Source: Synechococcales cyanobacterium 340R_concoct_173_sub
GTDB taxonomy: Bacteria; Cyanobacteriota; Cyanobacteriia; Leptolyngbyales; Leptolyngbyaceae
DNA: 7,536 nt
Reading direction: 5' to 3'
Assembly (NCBI GenBank): GCA_025354065.1
Contig: JANXNM010000855.1
Span: 1-7,536, forward strand
The notes below the pieces were generated by a model. The model was given only the letters and a program-made list of their open reading frames with translations. It did not search any database and was not told the DNA's origin. Positions 1 through 5,768 of this stretch are shown piece after piece. Each line of letters opens with the position of its first letter. Within the stretch, counting starts at the first letter, position 1. Made by a program: the position numbers and the translations under genes.

Positions 1-67
1 TGGCATCAGCGGCCTCAACAACAGCCGGAAATCCACGCGTTTCAATCATCCCAACCGCGATCGACAT
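1..67 (-). CDS. ccmK: CcmK carboxysome shell protein (BMC domain), N-terminal fragment
   Basis: The minus strand from an ATG at 67-65 encodes 22 residues before the window edge. They begin MSIAVGMIET and continue through RGFPAVVEAADA. This is the conserved start of the CcmK1/CcmK2 type of hexameric shell protein of beta-carboxysomes, with the first beta strand and the start of the first helix of the BMC fold. CcmK hexamers tile the facets of the shell that encloses Rubisco and carbonic anhydrase. The start is supported by a strong AGGAGA five bases upstream. The gene diverges from the ndhF3 CO2-uptake operon, which fits joint control by inorganic carbon. CcmK3/CcmK4 paralogues usually have a different N-terminus, so K1/K2 type is preferred. 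Whether ccmL, ccmM and others follow cannot be seen. Confidence 0.93.
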   Translation of the reverse strand, partial: MSIAVGMIETRGFPAVVEAADA

Positions 68-72
68 GATTG

Positions 73-78
73 TCTCCT
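73..78 (-). promoter_or_regulatory. Shine-Dalgarno of ccmK
   Basis: On the minus strand the sequence reads AGGAGA, then five bases, then the ATG of ccmK. It is one of the two strongest ribosome binding sites in the window (the other precedes ndhD3), and it fixes the start codon. High translation suits an abundant shell protein. Confidence 0.8.
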
Positions 79-122
79 AATGACTTGCTCTCAATACAAT
101 AGAGGTCAGTCTTACCCTTGGC

Positions 123-149
123 AATATAAAGTTTGATGATAGTTGTAAA
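123..149 (-). promoter_or_regulatory. Possible ccmK promoter (-35 TTTACA, -10 TATATT)
   Basis: On the minus strand TTTACA (149-144) is followed by TATATT (128-123). The spacer is 15 bp, shorter than the ideal 17, so this is a weak call. It would place the start of transcription near 116 and give ccmK a leader of about 50 bases. The -35 box abuts the TTA/TAA array, where a LysR-type activator would be expected to contact RNA polymerase. Confidence 0.3.
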
Positions 150-189
150 TTAGTTTCATTAATATTCCTAATAGTTCTTAACAAAGTTA
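150..189. promoter_or_regulatory. Array of TTA/TAA half-sites, candidate LysR-type operator (CmpR/CcmR/RbcR-like)
   Basis: Two overlapping TTA-N7-TAA motifs are present: TTA at 150-152 with TAA at 160-162, and TTA at 159-161 with TAA at 169-171. Further TTA elements lie at 178-180 and 187-189, so half-sites recur every 9-10 bp along one face of the helix. TTA-N7/8-TAA is the motif described for the cyanobacterial carbon regulator CmpR and its relatives, and it contains the general T-N11-A core of LysR-type sites. The array sits just upstream of the possible ccmK -35 box and about 75-115 bp upstream of a possible ndhF3 start of transcription. The region is AT-rich, so chance matches are likelier than usual. 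Confidence 0.45.
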
Positions 190-226
190 GTTTAGGGATG
201 GTCTCCAATGACTCGAAATACTGCTC

Positions 227-257
227 TTGGATGCTAGTCTCAAGCACTCGCTATAGA
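227..257 (+). promoter_or_regulatory. Weak possible ndhF3 promoter
   Basis: TTGGAT (227-232) and TATAGA (252-257) are separated by 19 bp. Both boxes are imperfect and the spacing is long, so activation by a regulator would be needed, as expected for a low-CO2-inducible operon. TTAGAC/TATTAA (260-265 and 282-287) is an equally weak alternative. Either would give a leader containing the 311-356 hairpins. Confidence 0.25.
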
Positions 258-310
258 TCTTAGACATTTTAGTAAATCGCCTATTAACGGTAAGGTAGAG
301 GATAAGGCTG

Positions 311-356
311 TCGTTCGGAAACGATCGATTTGGCCTGTTCCATCGGTAGGATCGTT
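311..356 (+). promoter_or_regulatory. Mutually exclusive stem-loops at the ndhF3 ribosome binding site
   Basis: AACGA at 320-324 can pair with TCGTT at 311-315 (5 bp, tetraloop CGGA). Alternatively, the longer AACGATC at 320-326 can pair perfectly with GATCGTT at 350-356 (7 bp, 23-base loop). The two helices cannot coexist because they share the middle strand. The second ends two bases before the ATG and takes in the last two bases of the AGGA ribosome binding site (348-351). The geometry is that of a translational switch. However, both stems are short and built partly from the CGATCG core that is over-abundant here, so coincidence is possible. Confidence 0.35.
348..351 (+). promoter_or_regulatory. 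Shine-Dalgarno of ndhF3
   Basis: AGGA lies seven bases before the ATG at 359 and supports that start over the out-of-frame GTT/ATG context nearby. Its last two bases fall in the 3' arm of the 320-326/350-356 stem. Confidence 0.6.
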
Positions 357-358
357 GA

Positions 359-2209
359 ATGTATCAGTTTCTCCTGGAGACGAGCTGGTTGATTCCAGTG
401 TATGGGTTGGTTGGAGCCTTGCTGAGCTTGCCTTGGGCGACGGGCTTGATTCGCGATCGGGGGCAGCGTCTGGCGGCTTACCTAAATATTTTTATGACCT
501 TAGTAGCGCTGGTGCATGGTACATTAGTATTTACTCAAGTGTGGCAACAGCCTGCTTATCAACTGGTTTTACCTTGGTTCCAGGTGGCGGATTTCAATCT
601 GACCTTTAACATAAATCTGGATTCCGTCAGCGTTGGGGCGATGGAGTTGATTACAGGGTTAAGCCTGTTGGCGCAGATTTATGGTTTGGGATACCTGGAA
701 AAAGAAATATCACTGGCTCGGTTTTATGGACTGATGGGCTTTTTTGAAGCGGCGATGGGCGGTTTGGTGATTAGCGATTCGTTGTTTTTGACCTATGGAT
801 TGCTGGAGATGCTGACTCTCTCGACCTATTTGCTGGTGGGCTTTTGGTATGCGCAGCCGTTGGTGGTGAATGCGGCACGGGATGCGTTTTTGACCAAGCG
901 AGTAGGCGATATTTTGTTACTGATGGGTGTGGTGGCACTGTCCGTGTATGCCGATGGCCTGAATTTTGAGACGATCAGCCAATGGACCCAAACAGCAGAA
1001 CTTACGCCACCCGTCGCCGCCGCATTGGGGTTAGCGTTAATTGCAGGTCCAACTGGAAAATGTGCGCAGTTTCCCTTAAACCTATGGCTAGATGAAGCCA
1101 TGGAAGGGCCGAATCCGGCATCAATTTTACGGAATTCAGTGGTTGTGGGTTGCGGAGCCTATGTGTTGATTCAGTTACAGCCCATTATTGTCATGTCTTC
1201 AATCGCACAGGATGTACTGATTCTGTTGGGGACGTTGACCGCGATCGGAGCCTCCCTCGTGTCACTGGCTCAGATTGACATTAAGCGAGCCATGTCTCAT
1301 TCCACCAGCGCCTATTTAGGGCTTGTGTTTATTGCTGTGGGGATGCAGTGGACAGATTTTGCGCTGCTGCTGCTGCTGTCCCACGCGATCGCCAAAGCAT
1401 TAATTTTTATGAGCGTGGGTTCCATTATCCTCACCACGTCATCGCAGGATGTGACGGAATTGGGTGGATTGGCCCGGAAAATGCCTATGACAACCTTGGC
1501 TTACCTCACAGGAAGTGCCGGGTTAGTGGGAGTGTTACCGATGGCGACCTACTGGGCCATGTTGGATGGGATGAGTAAGTTTTGGACCGATGCACCTTGG
1601 GCGGTGGCCGTGATTTTGCTCGTGAATGGGTTGACGGCGATTAGCTTGGTGCGGGTGTTTCGGCTGGTGTTTTTGGGCGATGCGACTCCAAAGACAAAAC
1701 GATCGCCTGAAGTGCCTTGGCAGATGGCGATGCCCATGGGCGTTCTGGTGGGAGCGACCGCTGCACTGCCCTTTGTGTTGCTGAAACTAGACCTGCTCCC
1801 TGTGACTAGGGAAATCAATTTTACGGCGGCGGCGCTGTTGACGATTTCGGGCGTTGTCGGCATTAGCATTGGCAGTTTGATTCAGCTTAATCATGTCTGG
1901 CTTCGTCCGATTCAAGCGCCACTCCGGTTTGTGCAGGATTTATTGGCCTACGATTTCTATGTCGATAAATTTTATATGGTCACAGTCGTGTGGGCCGTGC
2001 GATCACTCTCTACTTTTACCTCATGGTTCGATCGCTATGTGGTAGATGGGGCGGTGAATTTAGTGGGATTTGCGTCGCTGTTCAGTGGCGAAAGTCTGAA
2101 GTACAGCGCCTCGGGTAAGTCTCAAGCCTACATGCTGACGATTTTATTGGGTGTTAGCTTCATTGGATTGTTTTTGTCTTGGTCGAAGTTGATTTTGCCA
2201 GGAATTTAG
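359..2209 (+). CDS. ndhF3: NdhF3, antiporter-like membrane subunit of the CO2-uptake NDH-1MS complex
   Basis: This 616-residue multi-spanning membrane protein belongs to the NuoL/NdhF family. In NDH-1MS, the high-affinity inducible CO2-uptake form of the thylakoid complex, NdhF3 is the distal proton-pumping subunit beneath CupA. Visible family residues are Glu150 in the helix reading FLTYGLLEM, Lys234 in GPTGKCAQFPL, the breaking helix and WLDEAMEGPNP segment (243-253), Lys309 in DIKRAMSH, and His342/Lys346 in LSHAIAKALIF. The C-terminal part (about 520-616) fits the lateral amphipathic helix and final transmembrane segment. Respiratory NuoL and photosynthetic NdhF1 have a His in ALIHAATM after this segment; here it reads ILRNSVVVG (R258, N259). 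I associate that with the NdhF3/NdhF4 branch. F3 rather than F4 is chosen because of the ndhF3-ndhD3-cupA gene order. The stop overlaps the ribosome binding site of ndhD3. Confidence 0.93.
   Translation: MYQFLLETSWLIPVYGLVGALLSLPWATGLIRDRGQRLAAYLNIFMTLVALVHGTLVFTQVWQQPAYQLVLPWFQVADFNLTFNINLDSVSVGAMELITGLSLLAQIYGLGYLEKEISLARFYGLMGFFEAAMGGLVISDSLFLTYGLLEMLTLSTYLLVGFWYAQPLVVNAARDAFLTKRVGDILLLMGVVALSVYADGLNFETISQWTQTAELTPPVAAALGLALIAGPTGKCAQFPLNLWLDEAMEGPNPASILRNSVVVGCGAYVLIQLQPIIVMSSIAQDVLILLGTLTAIGASLVSLAQIDIKRAMSHSTSAYLGLVFIAVGMQWTDFALLLLLSHAIAKALIFMSVGSIILTTSSQDVTELGGLARKMPMTTLAYLTGSAGLVGVLPMATYWAMLDGMSKFWTDAPWAVAVILLVNGLTAISLVRVFRLVFLGDATPKTKRSPEVPWQMAMPMGVLVGATAALPFVLLKLDLLPVTREINFTAAALLTISGVVGISIGSLIQLNHVWLRPIQAPLRFVQDLLAYDFYVDKFYMVTVVWAVRSLSTFTSWFDRYVVDGAVNLVGFASLFSGESLKYSASGKSQAYMLTILLGVSFIGLFLSWSKLILPGI
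1385..1392. repeat. HIP1 octamer GCGATCGC
   Basis: A perfect copy of the highly iterated cyanobacterial palindrome, inside ndhF3. Confidence 0.9.
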
Positions 2210-2212
2210 GAG
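2208..2212 (+). promoter_or_regulatory. Shine-Dalgarno of ndhD3, overlapping the ndhF3 stop
   Basis: AGGAG begins inside the TAG stop of ndhF3 and stands seven bases before the ATG at 2220. Terminating ribosomes would expose or reuse it, so NdhF3 and NdhD3 are probably translationally coupled at a fixed ratio. Confidence 0.75.
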
Positions 2213-2219
2213 TGTTGGG

Positions 2220-3737
2220 ATGCTGTTAAGTGCGTTAATTGTGCTGCCCATTTTGGGGGCTGTAGGGGTTGGGTTTCTGCCGTTGAATGGCGGGCAAGTA
2301 AAGACGGCGGCCCTGACTTTAGCGAGTGTTTTGTTTGGGCTAACACTGGTGCTGATGGTTCAGTTTGATCCGACGATCGCGGGATTACAATTTTTAGAAA
2401 ACTTGCCGTGGCTCTCGGAGTTGGGTCTGGATTATCGGCTAGGCATGGATGGGTTGTCGCTGCCGTTGGTGGTGCTGAATGGACTGCTGACCTTGGTTGC
2501 GATTTACATTACCGAGCCGACGGTAACACGTCCGAAGTTTTACTATTCATTAATTTTTCTTCTGAATAGCGGGGTCGTCGGTGCATTCTTAGCGCACAAT
2601 TTATTGCTATTTTTCTTATTTTATGAGCTTGAACTAATTCCGTTATATTTACTGATTAGTATTTGGGGCGGCGCAAAACGCGGCTATGCGGGCACGAAGT
2701 TTCTGATTTATACTGCTATTTCAGGAATTTTGGTATTGGCTGGATTTTTAGGCTTGACCTGGCTCAGTGGTTCGTCATCATTTGACTATAATCCGGCCTT
2801 AAGTCAGGGATTGCCCATCGGACCTCAGCTTTTCTTGTTGGCTGCGATCGTGGTCGGATTTGGGATTAAGATTCCGCTGTTTCCCTTTCATACTTGGTTG
2901 CCCGATGCCCACGTTGAAGCCTCGACTCCCATTTCAGTCCTGTTGGCGGGTGTGTTGTTGAAATTGGGCACTTACGGCTTGCTTCGCTTTGGTCTTGGCT
3001 TATTCCCAGAGGCTTGGATGGTAGCGGCTCCGTGGTTTGCGAGTTGGGCGGTGGTCAGTGTTTTGTTTGGAGCTTTGGCCGCGATCGCCCAGACGGATAT
3101 GAAAAAAATGGTGGCCTATAGTTCCATTGGGCATATGGGATTTGTGTTATTGGCGGCGGCGGCAGCGACTCCGGTGTCGATGGTGGGGGCAATGTTTCAA
3201 ATGGTGGCCCATGGATTGATTTCGGGGTTGTTGTTTGTGTTGGTTGGGTTAGTTTATAAAAAGACTGGAACGCGAGATATTACGGTGCTGCGGGGGTTGT
3301 TGAATCCAGAACGCGGCTTACCTATTGTCGGCAGTTTGATGGTGTTGGCGGTGATGGCCTCGGCGGGGATGCCTGGAATGGTTGGGTTTATTTCTGAATT
3401 TTTGATTTTTCGGGGAAGTTTTGCTGCCTATCCGGCGCAGACATTGCTTTGCTTAGTGGGGACGGGACTGACGGCGGTGTACTTTTTGCTGTTGGTGAAC
3501 AATACCTTTTTTGGTCGCTTGCCATCGCAGTTTTCAGATCTACCGATGGTCACCTGGGCCGAACGATCGCCCGGTTTGGTGTTGGCGGTTTTGATTGTGG
3601 TGTTTGGCTTAAGTCCGGGTTGGATATCGCGCTGGACGGAAGTGACGACGATCGCCTTGGTCCGAGATTTTCCGATTGTCAAGCATCAAATCTTTTTACA
3701 GGAGGCTCCCCAAGATACTCCGACGCTACCTTCATAA
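2220..3737 (+). CDS. ndhD3: NdhD3, antiporter-like membrane subunit of the CO2-uptake NDH-1MS complex
   Basis: This 505-residue NuoM/NdhD-family membrane protein is of normal length. It forms a proton channel next to NdhF3 in the NDH-1MS membrane arm, helping to couple ferredoxin-driven electron flow to CO2 hydration by CupA. The TM5 glutamate is Glu136 in FFLFYELELIP. The TM7 lysine is Lys217 in GFGIKIPLFPFHTWLPDAH, and the helix-8 lysine is Lys248 in LLAGVLLKLG. The conserved loop TDMKKMVAYSSIGHMG lies at 292-307 and AHGLISGLLFV at 330-340. Unlike NdhF3, all the classical ionisable residues look intact. The gene starts 10 bp after the ndhF3 stop and uses a strong AGGAG. The D3 assignment rests on the neighbours ndhF3 and cupA, because sequence alone separates D3 from D4 less clearly by eye. 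Confidence 0.92.
   Translation: MLLSALIVLPILGAVGVGFLPLNGGQVKTAALTLASVLFGLTLVLMVQFDPTIAGLQFLENLPWLSELGLDYRLGMDGLSLPLVVLNGLLTLVAIYITEPTVTRPKFYYSLIFLLNSGVVGAFLAHNLLLFFLFYELELIPLYLLISIWGGAKRGYAGTKFLIYTAISGILVLAGFLGLTWLSGSSSFDYNPALSQGLPIGPQLFLLAAIVVGFGIKIPLFPFHTWLPDAHVEASTPISVLLAGVLLKLGTYGLLRFGLGLFPEAWMVAAPWFASWAVVSVLFGALAAIAQTDMKKMVAYSSIGHMGFVLLAAAAATPVSMVGAMFQMVAHGLISGLLFVLVGLVYKKTGTRDITVLRGLLNPERGLPIVGSLMVLAVMASAGMPGMVGFISEFLIFRGSFAAYPAQTLLCLVGTGLTAVYFLLLVNNTFFGRLPSQFSDLPMVTWAERSPGLVLAVLIVVFGLSPGWISRWTEVTTIALVRDFPIVKHQIFLQEAPQDTPTLPS
3081..3088. repeat. HIP1 octamer GCGATCGC
   Basis: A perfect copy of the cyanobacterial HIP1 palindrome, inside ndhD3. Confidence 0.9.
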
Positions 3738-3798
3738 CGTTAACAAATAAAACTTGTGCCTCTGTTTTTGTTCGATCAATATCATTTAAAAATTCATT
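3738..3798 (+). other. AT-rich ndhD3-cupA spacer without a ribosome binding site
   Basis: This 61-bp spacer is long beside the 10-bp ndhF3-ndhD3 gap. It contains no Shine-Dalgarno-like purine run before cupA, an 8-bp palindrome TAACGTTA (3735-3742), and no terminator hairpin. TATCAT (3780-3785) resembles a -10 box, with TTGTGC (3754-3759) as a poor -35 at 20 bp spacing. An internal promoter is possible but unproven. Confidence 0.4.
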
Positions 3799-4938
3799 AT
3801 GACCACCAAGCCCCTAAGTCCGATCGTGAATCATCCGTTTGAATCGATTGTTCAGCGATTCTCCGTTGGAGATGGACTGCTTCCGGAATCGGAGACAAAT
3901 TTATTGGAAGTGATGGGGATTTTAGAAAGTTATGCTCATGTAATTCGGGCCTATGAAATTAATCTTCGATATATTGCAGATCAGCAGTTTTTAGTATTGT
4001 TTCCATTTTTTAAGTACATGAATGGTGACGTGACTTGGGCGCGGTTGCTTCAACATTGGCAACACAATCGAATTAATTATGAATTCGCTGAGTATTGCAT
4101 GAAAGGAATGATGTATCACGGTGGGGGTGGGTTGGATGCCTATCTCGATAGGCCAGAATTTATTGCACTGGCGAACCGGGCGATCGCCGCTAAAACAAAG
4201 ACAAATTTCTTAGTTCAAGGGTTCAATACCCTATCGCCTGATTTTCTACTCGAACAAGTCCGACAGCTTTGTTACTACCGCGTATTAGGTCAGTTTTGGG
4301 ATGTTATGGCAGACCTGTTTTTTAACTTGGCCGATCGATATCATCAGGGTAAAATTACGTCAATTCGCGATGTGATTCATTTTGTCAAAGATGGTCTAGT
4401 GGCGGCGGCGGCAGTTCCGATTTATTACAGTGTTGATATTCAGAGTGAGTCCTACGACATTATTCCTAAGTCCGCTGGATTGACTTTTCTGGTCGATGCC
4501 GCAATTCCGTATGTCGAGTCGGTATTTTTCCGATCGCTCCCCTTCATGGGAATTTTGTCTTATAACGCTCAAGCTCAACAGCTTCCGGCAGAGCAATCTG
4601 AGTTTGTCTATGGTGTGTTGTATGCGGATCCGATTCCGGCTGGAAGTGCAGGGGTTCCGCCGAGTTTGCTGGCCCGCGACCTAATTCGTCATATGCCAGA
4701 TTACTTACTAAACCACTACCGCACCTTTAGTCGAGGTGAGACTGATTTGAGTGTGAAGTCTATTATAAGTTTTCAGAAGTCTATGTTTTGTGTAACTAGT
4801 GGCACAATGATCGGACTAGCACCGCATTCAATCGATAGCACTGATCCAAAAGATAAAGCGGAAAATCGTCAACATTTTGTGGCTTGGATTGATCGGTTGA
4901 TTAATAGCCAATCGCAGTTAGAAGAAGTTCAAAATTAA
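3799..4938 (+). CDS. cupA: CupA (ChpY), CO2-hydration subunit of NDH-1MS
   Basis: This 379-residue soluble protein belongs to the cyanobacterial CO2 hydration family (ChpX/ChpY). It docks on NdhF3 on the cytoplasmic side of the thylakoid NDH-1MS and acts as a vectorial carbonic anhydrase, turning CO2 into bicarbonate. Typical family segments are visible: LVLFPFFKYMNGD (65-77), the RINYEFAEYCMKG stretch, the His-Gly-rich motif YHGGGGLDAYLD (106-117, His107, a likely metal-site residue), LEQVRQLCYYRVLGQFWDVMAD (151-172), the YDIIPKSAGLTFL and PYVESVFFR region (219-245), and SFQKSMFCVT (324-333). CupA rather than CupB follows from its place behind ndhF3-ndhD3. From memory CupA proteins are often about 430 residues, so this copy appears some 50 shorter. 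An in-frame stop at 3787-3789 excludes an N-terminal extension. No Shine-Dalgarno precedes the ATG. Confidence 0.9.
   Translation: MTTKPLSPIVNHPFESIVQRFSVGDGLLPESETNLLEVMGILESYAHVIRAYEINLRYIADQQFLVLFPFFKYMNGDVTWARLLQHWQHNRINYEFAEYCMKGMMYHGGGGLDAYLDRPEFIALANRAIAAKTKTNFLVQGFNTLSPDFLLEQVRQLCYYRVLGQFWDVMADLFFNLADRYHQGKITSIRDVIHFVKDGLVAAAAVPIYYSVDIQSESYDIIPKSAGLTFLVDAAIPYVESVFFRSLPFMGILSYNAQAQQLPAEQSEFVYGVLYADPIPAGSAGVPPSLLARDLIRHMPDYLLNHYRTFSRGETDLSVKSIISFQKSMFCVTSGTMIGLAPHSIDSTDPKDKAENRQHFVAWIDRLINSQSQLEEVQN
4180..4187. repeat. HIP1 octamer GCGATCGC
   Basis: A perfect copy of the cyanobacterial HIP1 palindrome, inside cupA. Confidence 0.9.
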
Positions 4939-4943
4939 TTTGA

Positions 4944-4970
4944 GTGCATCTTAAATCTAACTTCATGCAC
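4944..4970. terminator. Short inverted repeat between convergent cupA and natA ends
   Basis: GTGCAT (4944-4949) and ATGCAC (4965-4970) form a perfect 6-bp stem around a 15-base loop. It spans the 24-bp gap and the last codons and stop of the minus-strand ATPase gene. A bidirectional terminator would be expected here. The stem is weak and no clear T run follows on either strand, so the function is uncertain. Confidence 0.25.
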
Positions 4971-5721
4971 CCAAATATGCTTCTAAAACTTTATCGTTAG
5001 TCTGAATTTCTTCGGGAGTTCCCACGGCCAAATTTCGACCTTCTGCCAATACCCAAACCCGATCGCATAGCCCCATAATTACATCCATATTATGTTCAAT
5101 AATCAAAAATGAAACGCCTTGACGATTCCAATATTGGATATATTCACAAATCTGATTAATCAAAGTTGGATTTACGCCAGCAGCAGGTTCATCTAATAAA
5201 ATTAGTTCAGGTTTTGTCATCATGGCACGACCAATTTCTAAGAGCTTTCGTTGTCCGCCCGACAATCCGCCCGCATAGTCATTCGCCTTCTGAATCAAGC
5301 CAATAGAATCTAAAATTTCCATGGCCCGATCGCGTGCTTGTTTCTCCTCTAGTGCAATGCGTTTCGGCTGAGTCCAGACATTCCAAAAGGTCTCACCCGT
5401 TTGGTTTTGAGTTGCAAGCAAAAGATTTTCTAACACCGACAGTCGGGACAATGCACGGGCCACTTGAAAGGTTCTCACCATGCCTTTACGAGCAATCCGA
5501 TGGGGTTGAAGTTTGTCAATTCGATCGCCCTTAAACTGCACAATCCCGTCATCAGGGGTAATGAAATTAGAAAGTAAATTAAAAAACGTTGTTTTCCCTG
5601 CTCCATTCGGGCCAATCAGTCCAGTAATGCTGCCGTAAATAACTTCGAGATCTGCCCGATCGACCGCCTGTACACCGCCAAATGATTTGACTAATCCCGT
5701 TGCCGATAAAATTGCAGACAT
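4963..5721 (-). CDS. natA: LivG/NatA-type ATP-binding subunit of an amino-acid ABC importer
   Basis: This 252-residue ABC ATPase powers uptake of branched-chain or other neutral amino acids at the cytoplasmic membrane. All catalytic motifs are intact: Walker A GPNGAGKT (37-44, Lys43), Q-loop Gln86 in VRTFQVAR, signature LSGGQ (153-157), Walker B ILLDEP with Asp177 and Glu178, and switch His210 in IIEHNMDV. The EPAAGVNP stretch (178-185) and the C-terminal YLG are characteristic of the LivG family rather than LivF. The sequence closely resembles what I remember of NatA of the cyanobacterial N-I transporter. UrtD of the urea transporter is the main alternative, but no other urt genes are seen. 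The start has AGGAAG upstream. The gene lies 47 bp behind the permease gene, with no terminator between, so co-transcription is likely. Confidence 0.88.
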   Translation of the reverse strand: MSAILSATGLVKSFGGVQAVDRADLEVIYGSITGLIGPNGAGKTTFFNLLSNFITPDDGIVQFKGDRIDKLQPHRIARKGMVRTFQVARALSRLSVLENLLLATQNQTGETFWNVWTQPKRIALEEKQARDRAMEILDSIGLIQKANDYAGGLSGGQRKLLEIGRAMMTKPELILLDEPAAGVNPTLINQICEYIQYWNRQGVSFLIIEHNMDVIMGLCDRVWVLAEGRNLAVGTPEEIQTNDKVLEAYLGA

Positions 5722-5725
5722 CGCT

Positions 5726-5731
5726 CTTCCT
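5726..5731 (-). promoter_or_regulatory. Shine-Dalgarno of the LivG-type ATPase gene
   Basis: The minus strand reads AGGAAG four bases before the ATG at 5721, supporting this start. The gene therefore has its own translation signal 47 bp after the permease stop. Confidence 0.6.
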
Positions 5732-5768
5732 AACCCTAAAAAATAAAAATAACTCTAAAAACGTAAAC

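Larger units (their letters stand above)
68..358. other. Divergent control region between ccmK and ndhF3
   Basis: This 291-bp AT-rich spacer separates the divergent starts of ccmK and ndhF3 and contains no convincing ORF. It holds promoter-like boxes for both directions, an array of TTA/TAA half-sites (150-189), and stem-loop sequences next to the ndhF3 start (311-356). These are listed separately. The published-type NdhR/CcmR consensus (TCAATG, ten bases, ATCAAT) was looked for by eye and not found. About 200-250 shows nothing beyond a weak -35-like box. The region should control both a shell protein and CO2 uptake, so a shared low-carbon regulator acting here is a reasonable inference. Confidence 0.8.

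Noticed and set aside
68..358. NdhR/CcmR consensus site (TCAATG-N10-ATCAAT) or a small ORF in the divergent spacer
   Set aside because: Only isolated TCAAT-like pieces are present, without the paired half-site. No open frame with a start and coding-like sequence was found.
355..609. Open frame of 84 codons overlapping the start of ndhF3 in another frame
   Set aside because: It lies wholly over the conserved NdhF3 N-terminus, has a low-complexity product and no ribosome binding site of its own. It is a shadow frame.
1364..1378. Five tandem CTG units, a possible microsatellite or phase-variable tract
   Set aside because: They encode Leu336-Leu340 in a transmembrane helix. Unit changes would be in frame, and leucine runs are ordinary in such helices.
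3449..3802. 117-codon frame spanning the end of ndhD3 and touching the cupA ATG
   Set aside because: It reads the conserved NdhD3 C-terminus out of frame and only becomes independent in the spacer. No recognisable protein features.
4396..4416. GCG/GCA run in cupA resembling one in ndhD3 (about 3152-3169)
   Set aside because: Both simply encode alanine runs. The similarity does not extend beyond the triplets, so this is not a duplicated element.
4939..4962. Frameshifted remainder of a longer CupA tail or a cupS remnant
   Set aside because: Only 24 bp separate the cupA stop from the ATPase gene. Reading on in any frame gives nothing recognisable.
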